18,473 nucleotides of DNA from Cacconaster sp045642485 (GTDB taxonomy: Bacteria > Bacteroidota > Bacteroidia > Bacteroidales > UBA932). The translations under genes were made by a program, and so were the position numbers. The notes beneath the pieces were generated by a model. It saw nothing but the letters and a program-made list of their open reading frames with translations. It had not been told where the DNA came from and ran no database searches. Positions 1-6,160 of this stretch are shown piece after piece. The DNA is taken from positions 1 through 18,473 of the forward strand of contig JAZUIV010000057.1 in the NCBI GenBank assembly GCA_045642485.1, read 5' to 3'. The first letter of the stretch is position 1; each line of letters begins with the position of its first letter.

Positions 1-93
1 CTGCTCAGTTTGTCAGCCCGCGATAAAGACTCCATCTACATATTGGATATTCTCAGACAGGAATGGAAAAATGACGATGAACGCTTACGATAA
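1..93 (+). CDS. C-terminal end of an unidentified protein (partial)
   Basis: Frame 1 is open from the window edge and ends with TAA at 91-93. It gives 30 residues beginning LLSLSARDKD and ending NDDERLR. The residues look like an ordinary charged helical C-terminus and I do not recognise a family. It overlaps the next gene by 23 bases, which suggests translational coupling and a shared transcript. From memory, relatives of the downstream helix-turn-helix protein often follow genes of the DUF3990/DUF3791 type. This end does not clearly match either, so no function is assigned. Confidence 0.5.
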   Translation: MLSLSARDKDSIYILDILRQEWKNDDERLR

Positions 94-694
94 AATATAT
101 CTTGAGGACGCAGCCCATAATTTCGGTGTTATGGTAGATTGCGCGGTGAATACGATTGGATGCCCGGCAGAGCAGTTCTGGAACCGTTTCCTGGCAAGCA
201 GCATCGAGTGGCGTTTTTCTCGCGGAGCCGTGGATATCATCTCCGGACATTCGGGAATTGAACTTGCCCTGATGGTATTCGGCGAAACCGGAAGAATCAT
301 CGAGACTTGCGATACGTCAATATCTATCTCATCAAGAGAATATTGGGCGGGTGTCACACTGGCTCAGTATCAACGAAACATCGGATTGTCATTCAAGGAA
401 CTCACCACCAGAGGACTTGGCCTGATACAGACCGTAGCAATGTTCAACCCTCTGCACGAAGCAGACCAGACAACGTTTGAAAAGGTGGCGGCGGACATTA
501 TCGGAAGCAAAAATAGAGATAATTCCTGGCTAAAAACCGCGCGTAAAATCAACGGATTCACCCAAGAGCAACTTTCTGCGAAGTCCGGCGTGTCAATCAG
601 GCTTATCCGTGCATATGAACAAGAGAAAATCAATGTTTCCAACGCGGAATACAGCACAATAATGAGGTTGAGGAATGCCTTAAACTGCGCTTGA
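71..694 (+). CDS. Helix-turn-helix (Cro/C1-type) protein with conserved N-terminal domain
   Basis: A 207-residue protein. Residues about 152-205 form an HTH_3/XRE-type DNA-binding domain, with a recognisable helix-turn-helix around FTQEQLSAKSGVS and then RLIRAYEQ. The first 140 residues (YDKIYLEDAAHNFG, REYWAGVTLAQYQ, LHEA) match an N-terminal domain I remember from gut Bacteroidota and Clostridia proteins of unknown role, often encoded after DUF3990/DUF3791 genes. AGGAA at about 58-62 lies a good distance before ATG 71; a second ATG at 77 is possible. The start sits inside the end of the upstream gene (23-base overlap), so the two probably work together, perhaps as a toxin-antitoxin-like or self-regulated module. 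That role is inference. No signal peptide; expected in the cytosol. Confidence 0.75.
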   Translation: MTMNAYDKIYLEDAAHNFGVMVDCAVNTIGCPAEQFWNRFLASSIEWRFSRGAVDIISGHSGIELALMVFGETGRIIETCDTSISISSREYWAGVTLAQYQRNIGLSFKELTTRGLGLIQTVAMFNPLHEADQTTFEKVAADIIGSKNRDNSWLKTARKINGFTQEQLSAKSGVSIRLIRAYEQEKINVSNAEYSTIMRLRNALNCA

Positions 695-814
695 TTTCAT
701 AATACAGACACTTTAAGACATAAACTAAATACGCCGACTAACAGCATACTTGTGCTCATTCGTACATACAAATGAACGCAGACATAGTTCGTTCGACCAA
801 TAAGCAATCACGTT

Positions 815-3076
815 TCATCCGCACGTTGGCGGTAGTGGGATTGTGACAATACTTCCGTTGTAGTGAACGGTAATGTCTGAACTTTCATTGTCAAGTCCGC
901 AGGCAGTGCCGGGGCGGACGATGACGATGCGGAAGTCCCTCTCGGCGAGCATACCGTCAAAAGAGCCCTGCCTGTCGCCTATTGTCAGGGTGCGGACATC
1001 GTCATCCCAGCGTATGGGAATCACACTGCATTCGCCGCGCTCGTAGGCGTAACCGTCGCCTGCATCCTCGTAAAGTTCAAAGTTGGCGTCTGCCCCCGGA
1101 TAGATGCGTATCTGCAGGTTGTCCCAAGATTTCTCGGATGCGAACTGTACGTCGGGGCCTATGGGCAGTATGCTGCCGCCGCGCACAAAAACAGGCATAT
1201 CATCGAGAGCATATTCCTTTGTGAATGAGCATTTTCCTTCAATGCTATCTCCTGTCCAGAAATTCACCCAGTGGCCTTCAGGGAGATAGACTTCCCTCCA
1301 GGAGTCAAGGGTCGTGACAGGTGCGGCGAGAATGGATCGGCCAAAAAGGAACTCGTCTTCGACATTGCAGGCCCGGCTGTCGGAAGGCCAGTCCATAAAC
1401 AGTGGTCTCATGAATACGTCGCCACCTTCCGTGACCTTATGCGCAAGGCTATATGTGTAAGGGAGGAGTCTGTATCTCAGAGTGATGAACTTCTCCTGAT
1501 TGTCGTACCATACGTCGCCTTTCCGGCCCCATTGCCATATCTCGCGCGGGGTGTGCATACCGTGCGAGCGCATAATGGACTCGAAGGTGGCAAACTGGAA
1601 CCAGCGGGCGTACACCGTCTTGTATTCAGGATTGGCGTTGCCGCCGGGATAGTCGCAGAAGAACCCGCCTATGTCGCCGTTCCAGTAGCTCAGACCGCTC
1701 ATAAAGTAGTTGAGTGCGGCGGGAATCTGACGGCGGAGTTCCGGCATCTCACCATCGGTGTCGCCAGACCAGCACTGCGCGGCGTATCGCTGTTGGCCGA
1801 AAGTGCCCGAGCGGGTGAGGATGAACACGCGTTTGTCGTCTGTAAGAGCCCTCTGGTGTTCGTAAATACCCATCGAAGTGAACAAGGGATATGCGAGCTG
1901 CACATCGCCATATCGGCCGATGGCGACGGGAACCTGCTGATCCTCTGCGGTGGGAACGTAATATGACTGGAACTCGGGTTCGGTGGCATCGAGCCACCAT
2001 CCGTCAATGCCGTAAGGCCAGAAGTTCTTCTCGATAAAGCTCCAGTACAAGTCGCGGGCGTCCCGACTGTAGGCATCATAAACTATCAGTGATGAGTCAG
2101 GATGTGCGATAGGGGGAATCATATGCCCTTTAAAGTCGTCGAAGTTGTAGGAATTCTTTGAGAATGATGGCCACAGCGACATGATTATGTGGGCATTCAG
2201 CGCATGAAGTGAATCAACACCCGCCTTGGGGGTATCCTTGAATACCCCGCAGAACTGCAGATCACCCAGATGATCGACATAGGTGTAGTCGAGCACGATT
2301 CCGTCGAGAGGAACCTTCAGCGCCCTGTGCCGGGCAATGACATCCTTCATTTCATCCCAACTCCAGTAACCGCATTTCGACTGAATGAAGCCATAGGTCC
2401 ACAGTGCATTCATAGGTGCACAGCCCGACAGTTCGTGGAGTCCTCTGATGACGCCGTCGGCGTTGCCTCCGTAGATGAAGTAGTAGTTTTTCCTGCATCC
2501 GCTCTCGGAAGATATGGTCATCCCGTCCGGGCCGTCTTCAAACCTACCCCGGCCGGTATTGTCCCAATAGAGGCCCCAGCCCTTTGAGGAATGTATCACC
2601 GGAATGCTGATATCCATATTTTTATTGAATATCTCTACAGTTTCGCCGCGCCAGTTCAGCTTCCCGTAGCGGTGCTGACCGAGGCCGTAGATTGCCTCAT
2701 CGGCATCAAGTTCAAATGTCTGCGAAACGCCCTTGCCGATACCCGTCTTCTCCGACAGCAGAACGGAACCGTCCGGCCTGTAGAAGTTTATGCAACCATC
2801 TGCAAGGCATACTCTTACAACAAGAGAATCGGTGGACACAGTCACATATCCATCGGATTTTGACACGCTCCGATGCACTCTCTGCGGCTGCAGTATGACG
2901 CATATGGAACTGTCCTTCCCTTGTGGGATTCCGATGAGAGGCTTCTCAACTCTTATGATGGCTGGAGTGTAGAATCTGAGTCTGACAGTACCGACTGCGG
3001 TCTCCACATTCACAGGGCCGCTGCAGGAGCACGCAAGTGCTGACATCAAGACAAATAAAGCAATGAATCGTTTCAT
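815..3076 (-). CDS. GH31 alpha-glycosidase (alpha-xylosidase/alpha-glucosidase type), lipoprotein
   Basis: 753 residues, close to usual GH31 length. The N-terminus has a lipoprotein signal with lipobox LACS (Cys16), so the mature enzyme should be membrane-anchored, in the periplasm or on the surface. The GH31 beta-sandwich region precedes the barrel. The nucleophile motif is DGWWLDATEPE (Asp363). The acid/base is in CWSGD (Asp439), after TRSGTFGQQRYAA. The motif WNGDIGGF lies at 465-472. A DATEPE nucleophile loop occurs in many Bacteroidales alpha-xylosidases, but substrate choice among alpha-xylosides, glucosides and galactosides cannot be fixed here. It acts by retention on non-reducing alpha-linked ends. 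The gene stands alone and converges on the helix-turn-helix gene (120-base gap). Its promoter lies immediately upstream. Confidence 0.9.
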   Translation of the reverse strand: MKRFIALFVLMSALACSCSGPVNVETAVGTVRLRFYTPAIIRVEKPLIGIPQGKDSSICVILQPQRVHRSVSKSDGYVTVSTDSLVVRVCLADGCINFYRPDGSVLLSEKTGIGKGVSQTFELDADEAIYGLGQHRYGKLNWRGETVEIFNKNMDISIPVIHSSKGWGLYWDNTGRGRFEDGPDGMTISSESGCRKNYYFIYGGNADGVIRGLHELSGCAPMNALWTYGFIQSKCGYWSWDEMKDVIARHRALKVPLDGIVLDYTYVDHLGDLQFCGVFKDTPKAGVDSLHALNAHIIMSLWPSFSKNSYNFDDFKGHMIPPIAHPDSSLIVYDAYSRDARDLYWSFIEKNFWPYGIDGWWLDATEPEFQSYYVPTAEDQQVPVAIGRYGDVQLAYPLFTSMGIYEHQRALTDDKRVFILTRSGTFGQQRYAAQCWSGDTDGEMPELRRQIPAALNYFMSGLSYWNGDIGGFFCDYPGGNANPEYKTVYARWFQFATFESIMRSHGMHTPREIWQWGRKGDVWYDNQEKFITLRYRLLPYTYSLAHKVTEGGDVFMRPLFMDWPSDSRACNVEDEFLFGRSILAAPVTTLDSWREVYLPEGHWVNFWTGDSIEGKCSFTKEYALDDMPVFVRGGSILPIGPDVQFASEKSWDNLQIRIYPGADANFELYEDAGDGYAYERGECSVIPIRWDDDVRTLTIGDRQGSFDGMLAERDFRIVIVRPGTACGLDNESSDITVHYNGSIVTIPLPPTCG

Positions 3077-3080
3077 GGTA

Positions 3081-3111
3081 CAAAGATACGGTTTTCATAT
3101 ATCCAGCGAAA
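3081..3111 (-). promoter_or_regulatory. Predicted promoter of the GH31 gene
   Basis: Read on the minus strand, TATCTTTG (3088-3081) is a perfect match to the Bacteroides -7 element TAnnTTTG. TTTC (3111-3108) lies 19 bases upstream and matches the -33 element TTTG at three of four bases. Only four bases (TACC) separate the -7 element from the ATG, so the message would be leaderless or nearly so. The -33 element sits inside one arm of an inverted repeat. Confidence 0.5.
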
Positions 3112-3152
3112 GAACCAAACGGGATCGGAAACATCCCATACTGTCTTTCGCT
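3105..3152. promoter_or_regulatory. Two-stage inverted repeat over the GH31 -33 region
   Basis: A perfect 9-base inverted repeat, AGCGAAAGA (3105-3113) and TCTTTCGCT (3144-3152), encloses a second one, GGGAT (3121-3125) and ATCCC (3133-3137), around a 7-base loop. The proximal arm covers the predicted -33 element of the GH31 promoter. It could be an operator or a foldable element. The binding protein is unknown. Confidence 0.4.
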
Positions 3153-3190
3153 AGAAAAATCAGAAAAAGTCACTTTTAGGAAGAATTTTT

Positions 3191-3272
3191 GTACGAGAAT
3201 GTCCTTCTGGCCGTACCAAATGTCTTCGGAAGCCCGGTTGGTACCAAATCGGGCCTGCTCCGGTACGAAAAT
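3191..3272. repeat. Four spaced GTAC direct repeats upstream of GH31
   Basis: Four similar decamers start at 3191 (GTACGAGAAT), 3213 (GTACCAAATG), 3241 (GTACCAAATC) and 3263 (GTACGAAAAT). The spacings are 22, 28 and 22 bases, so they form two pairs each about two helical turns apart. The third copy is part of the perfect palindrome TTGGTACCAA (3238-3247). They lie 115-200 bases upstream of the GH31 start. An activator or repressor binding array is the simplest reading; this is inference. Confidence 0.35.
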
Positions 3273-3347
3273 CGAAACGGACATCGTTCACGCTGTGACC
3301 ATGTCTGTTGTGTCCAAATAACCGCCGTTTTATAGACAAATCAGAAT

Positions 3348-3376
3348 AGCACTTGTTTCATATCGAAATAGGTGCT
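3348..3376. promoter_or_regulatory. 29-base interrupted palindrome upstream of the RhuM fragment
   Basis: AGCAC (3348-3352) pairs with GTGCT (3372-3376), and an inner TTTC (3356-3359) pairs with GAAA (3365-3368) around a 5-base centre. The nested, symmetric design resembles an operator for a dimeric regulator. It lies about 55 bases before the ATG of the broken RhuM-family gene and about 270 bases upstream of GH31. A weak -7-like TATCTTTT follows at 3404-3411. Which gene it serves is unclear. Confidence 0.3.
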
Positions 3377-3430
3377 TTATCGATGCAATAAAGCCATTTA
3401 TTTTATCTTTTTTGACACGCTGAAATAGAA

Positions 3431-3760
3431 ATGGGAAGAGACATCATCATTGAAGAAGAAGGAATCGGAGGAATCGTCCTGTATCAGACTCCGGACGGTC
3501 AGACTAATCTGGAAGTGAAACTTGAGAACGATACTGTATGGCTGACACGCCAGCAGATGGCCTTGTTGTTCGGCAGGGATGTGAAAACGATAGGCAAGCA
3601 TATCAACAATGCACTTAAGGAAGAACTCGCCGGAGAGTTGGTAGTCGCAAAATTTGCGACACCCAAGTTAAGAAATCAAGGCCGGGACAACATATTGACA
3701 TACAGGCCTTATATCGATGGATGCTTCTCCTTATTTTATGTTGAAAATCCGTATGTTTGA
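3431..3760 (+). pseudogene. Truncated RhuM-family gene (N-terminal fragment)
   Basis: The 109-residue product begins like the RhuM/virulence-associated family: VLYQTPDGQTNLEVKLEND, then TVWLTRQQMALLFGRDVKTIGKHINNAL, and on to VVAKFAT around residue 77. After that the expected continuation (a YNLDVIISVGYRV-like stretch and a further 200 or so residues) is missing, and the last 30 residues do not resemble the family. Intact members are usually about 300-350 residues, so this is a 5' fragment. The stop lies 20 bases from the end of the opposing GH97 gene, and a copy of the CAGCTTCT repeat lies in that gap. The fragment is probably debris from a rearrangement; a short product could still be made. 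Confidence 0.7.
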
Positions 3761-3774
3761 GCAAATATTCAGAA

Positions 3775-3782
3775 CAGCTTCT
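3775..3782. repeat. CAGCTTCT repeat core at the GH97 3' end
   Basis: An exact copy of the octamer CAGCTTCT within AACAGCTTCTAA (3773-3784), overlapping the GH97 stop codon and lying just after the broken RhuM-family fragment. It is a single unpaired copy of the repeat family described for the intergenic gaps. Confidence 0.45.
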
Positions 3783-5727
3783 AAAGCTCAACTATCCTGG
3801 CGAGCCATCCGCCACCGGAGACCAGTGAAGCATCAATGACAGTATCTGCGTCCACTGCCTTGAAGTCGTGTACGTAGTCTATTGCCTTGGTGTCAGCATT
3901 GATTCCGTCACGGAAATATTCCATCCTGTATCTCTTTCCCTTGTCCAGGAAACTGAGGCTGATCTTCATCTCTCTGGGATCCCAGTTGGTGATAGCGGAC
4001 ACATACCAGGCGGAACCGTTCTTCCTTGCAACCGAGACATATTCTCCCAGCTTGCAGTCAAGAGGGACCGTCTCATCCCATTCCACGGGGATATTCACAA
4101 GGAAACTGGAGCACTCATGTTCACGGATGTAGTCGGTCTGCGGATCGGAAAGCATCTGCATCGGGCTCTGGATGACGACTGCCATTGCCATGGCATGGGT
4201 CCTCGTCCCTTGGCCCATAGGAGTTGCTCCATTATTGCGGAATTGCTCTTTTGTGGCATTGTTGGTCGTGCCCGGGATATAATCCGCAGGGCCTGCGACG
4301 CACCGCAGGAACGGAAGCAGGCAATGGTGACGGGGGTTGTCAAAATCTGTCCAGCCGTTGTATTCAAACTCGATGAGAGCCTCGCGTGTCAGAACATTGG
4401 GATATGCCCTGCGAAGACCGTCAGGACGGTAGGCTCCGTGGAAGTCAATCACCATCTTATGTTCCGCAGCCTTCCGGGCCGCACGCCAGTAGAAATCCGT
4501 TATCAGCTGGTCGTCACGGTCCATGAAGTCGATCTTTATTCCTTTGACGCCCCACTTTTCGAATGTGGCGAGTGCCTTGTCCATCTGGGCGTCCAGCAGG
4601 CTGAAAGGCACCCAAAGCATCACATCCACGCCCTTCGAACCGGCATAGCGCACCACTTCGGGAATATCCAGACCGTCAATATACTGGGTAAGGTCGTCAT
4701 CCTTTGTCCAGCCGTCATCGAGCAGGAAATACCGGAGGCCGTAATCACTTGCGAAATCTACCATGAACTTCGCTGTCGGGGTGTTGATGCCGGCTTTGAA
4801 ATCGACACCGTAAAGACCCCTGCGTGCCCACCAGTCGAAAGTGACCCAGCCTGGTTCAATCCATGAAGGATTCTCGATGCGGCATTCGGGGGCCAGCTTG
4901 TACACCAGGTCATTGCCTATCAGAGAAGCGTCATCGGCGGTGATGGCGAACGCACGCCAGGGAAACTCGCGCCTTGCGGAAGTCTTTGCGATGAAATCCT
5001 CATAAGAGGTCACGCCCATCCTGTCATAATAGTCTCCCTCCGTATTGTAAGTCCTGGGATACTTCCAGAAATGGGTGCTGAAACCTTCTCCTTCCTTCCT
5101 GAGCCACATAACCGGATAACTTTCCGTATCGGACTCCAGAAACACGACATTCTCCCCGGATGGCAGTTTGACAAGGGCGGGAAGGTTGCAGGTGACACCT
5201 TCCACGACCTCTGCAACAGTTGTCTCGATATAAGGGGCTTCATAAGAGTTGTACCCTATCTGCTGGCTGATGAAGGATGATGCGGGATTGAAGTTGAACC
5301 TTACAGGCTCATCATAGATTACCAGTTCGCCATCCCTGTCAGAAACGATGCGGTACGCCACTCCGTCGTCATACAGACGCACGATGATTTTCGTTTTATC
5401 AGAGAAACTGAACTCGGCTTCATTATACTTGTCCGCAATTCTGGCTCTGTTTTCCTTGACAAGGGGTTCAATAATATTATCAACCTGTATCCTTTTCACG
5501 GAAACCGGGCGCGCTCCTTCTGCAGGGATGCTTCCGTCAGCCGTCTTGAGGAAAATATCTCCGACAGAGAATAACGGATTCCCTTCACGGAAAATCTCAA
5601 GGGACACGCGATCTGTGGTATTGAGGACTGCGCTGAGTGTCCCGTCAGGGGATTTCAGCGAGAGGTCTTTCGCCGAAAGTTGGATTACCGCGACAAAAAG
5701 GACGGCGGCCGCTAACAAATTTCTCAT
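3781..5727 (-). CDS. GH97 retaining alpha-glycosidase (alpha-galactosidase-like), periplasmic
   Basis: 648 residues from the ATG at 5727; GH97 members are typically 650-720. The first 19 residues (MRNLLAAAVLFVAVIQLSA) form a signal peptide with AKD at the likely cleavage site, so the enzyme should be periplasmic. An N-terminal beta-sandwich (starting LSLKSPDGTL) precedes the barrel, which has WVTFDWWARRGLYGVDF and FLLDDGWTKDDDL. In KGIKIDFMDRDD, Asp400 fits the nucleophile of the retaining GH97 branch. Glu455 in EFEYN lies 55 residues later, the same spacing I recall for Asp415/Glu470 of Bacteroides thetaiotaomicron BT1871. SusB-like inverting enzymes lack this Asp, so alpha-galactosidase-type activity is favoured, though other alpha-linkages remain possible. 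A GTG start 30 bases upstream would put leader repeat sequence into the protein and is rejected. The gene diverges from the six-gene operon. Confidence 0.88.
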   Translation of the reverse strand: MRNLLAAAVLFVAVIQLSAKDLSLKSPDGTLSAVLNTTDRVSLEIFREGNPLFSVGDIFLKTADGSIPAEGARPVSVKRIQVDNIIEPLVKENRARIADKYNEAEFSFSDKTKIIVRLYDDGVAYRIVSDRDGELVIYDEPVRFNFNPASSFISQQIGYNSYEAPYIETTVAEVVEGVTCNLPALVKLPSGENVVFLESDTESYPVMWLRKEGEGFSTHFWKYPRTYNTEGDYYDRMGVTSYEDFIAKTSARREFPWRAFAITADDASLIGNDLVYKLAPECRIENPSWIEPGWVTFDWWARRGLYGVDFKAGINTPTAKFMVDFASDYGLRYFLLDDGWTKDDDLTQYIDGLDIPEVVRYAGSKGVDVMLWVPFSLLDAQMDKALATFEKWGVKGIKIDFMDRDDQLITDFYWRAARKAAEHKMVIDFHGAYRPDGLRRAYPNVLTREALIEFEYNGWTDFDNPRHHCLLPFLRCVAGPADYIPGTTNNATKEQFRNNGATPMGQGTRTHAMAMAVVIQSPMQMLSDPQTDYIREHECSSFLVNIPVEWDETVPLDCKLGEYVSVARKNGSAWYVSAITNWDPREMKISLSFLDKGKRYRMEYFRDGINADTKAIDYVHDFKAVDADTVIDASLVSGGGWLARIVEL

Positions 5728-5731
5728 AGAA

Positions 5732-5761
5732 TAAGAAGCTGTTTTGAAATGGTTCACGAAA
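5732..5761. repeat. Composite leader repeat upstream of GH97
   Basis: On the minus strand this holds the 20-base block CGTGAACCATTTCAAAACAG running into CAGCTTCTTA (5741-5732), which ends four bases before the GH97 ATG. The same 20-base block recurs at 10483-10502 before the sugar symporter. CAGCTTCTTA has a perfect inverted partner at 5824-5833 (plus-strand reading TAAGAAGCTG 5732-5741 and CAGCTTCTTA 5824-5833). Confidence 0.6.
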
Positions 5762-5788
5762 TAGCTATGTCAATCAGTACACAAGATA

Positions 5789-5819
5789 CAAATTTCTTAC
5801 GAATCTGCGAAGTGAGAAA
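5789..5819 (-). promoter_or_regulatory. Weak candidate promoter of GH97
   Basis: On the minus strand, TTTC (5819-5816), 19 bases and GAAATTTG (5796-5789) resemble the Bacteroides -33/-7 pair, with one mismatch in each element. It would give a leader of roughly 55 bases holding the composite repeat. Other start sites are possible. Confidence 0.3.
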
Positions 5820-5835
5820 CAAGCAGCTTCTTAGT

Positions 5836-5989
5836 CATTATTAAAAAATAACTTGGTAATCTTTATGAATCTTGTTTCGTCTTTTGAATATGTCATTCAG
5901 TCGAGTAGCCCGCTAAACTCCTTCATTCCATATCCAAAATCCATAAACAATCTTTCATAAATCTTTACCAACTTATTTTTTAACCATTC
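5836..5989. repeat. Imperfect palindrome of about 143 bp with flanking CTTAGT direct repeats (MITE-like or paired operators)
   Basis: The arms begin TTAAAAAATAACTTGGTAA (from 5841) and, read from the other strand, TTAAAAAATAAGTTGGTAA (from 5983). Similarity continues inward through TTTATGAA, TTGTTT, TTTTG and ATATG to a central hairpin with TAG and CTA around CCCG near 5912. Direct copies of CTTAGT flank it at 5830-5835 and 5990-5995. The length and short flanking repeats suggest a decayed miniature inverted-repeat element. Alternatively, each arm is a matching activator site upstream of one of the two divergent promoters. No transposase is nearby. Confidence 0.6.
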
Positions 5990-6032
5990 CTTAGTTGATG
6001 ACCTTCTCAACGGGCCTTTCCGAACCTTTTCC

Positions 6033-6063
6033 TTTGAGAACTCATCGGAAAGGACTATTTTTG
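6033..6063 (+). promoter_or_regulatory. Strong Bacteroides-type promoter of the six-gene operon
   Basis: TTTG (6033-6036), exactly 19 bases, then TATTTTTG (6056-6063) matches the Bacteroides consensus at every defined position. The predicted start of transcription is about 6068-6072, giving an untranslated leader of about 90 bases before the ATG at 6161. The leader begins with a perfect hairpin at 6076-6098. Confidence 0.7.
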
Positions 6064-6075
6064 TGTTCTGAATTG

Positions 6076-6098
6076 AGAAGCTGTTTAAGTCAGCTTCT
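6076..6098. promoter_or_regulatory. Perfect hairpin near the 5' end of the operon message
   Basis: AGAAGCTG (6076-6083) and CAGCTTCT (6091-6098) form an 8-base perfect stem with the loop TTTAAGT. It lies a few bases downstream of the predicted transcription start. It could be a 5' stabilising hairpin or an operator overlapping the start site. The arms are the repeat core found elsewhere in the window. Confidence 0.55.
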
Positions 6099-6160
6099 GA
6101 AAATCAATACGAAATATGATAGGCAAGACAATACTGACCTCGCTTTCAAAATATCCAAGT

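Noticed and set aside
720..800. Terminator hairpin between the convergent helix-turn-helix and GH31 genes
   Set aside because: Only a five-base TCATT/AATGA pairing without a T-tract; not convincing.
1271..1966. 231-residue plus-strand frame inside GH31
   Set aside because: Shadow of a strongly supported GH31 gene on the other strand.
2946..3284. 112-residue minus-strand frame upstream of GH31
   Set aside because: It overlaps the GH31 start, the promoter and the GTAC repeats, and the product resembles no family.
3868..4866. 332-residue plus-strand frame inside GH97
   Set aside because: Shadow frame opposite the catalytic domain of GH97, with no recognisable motifs.
5728..5757. GTG start that would extend GH97 by ten residues (reading MNHFKTASYS)
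   Set aside because: The extension is translated repeat sequence shared with the symporter leader, and it would move the signal peptide away from the N-terminus. ATG 5727 gives a normal signal peptide.
6116..6160. Upstream ATG for the GH99-like gene
   Set aside because: It adds 15 residues before a clean lipoprotein signal; the ATG at 6161 is far better.
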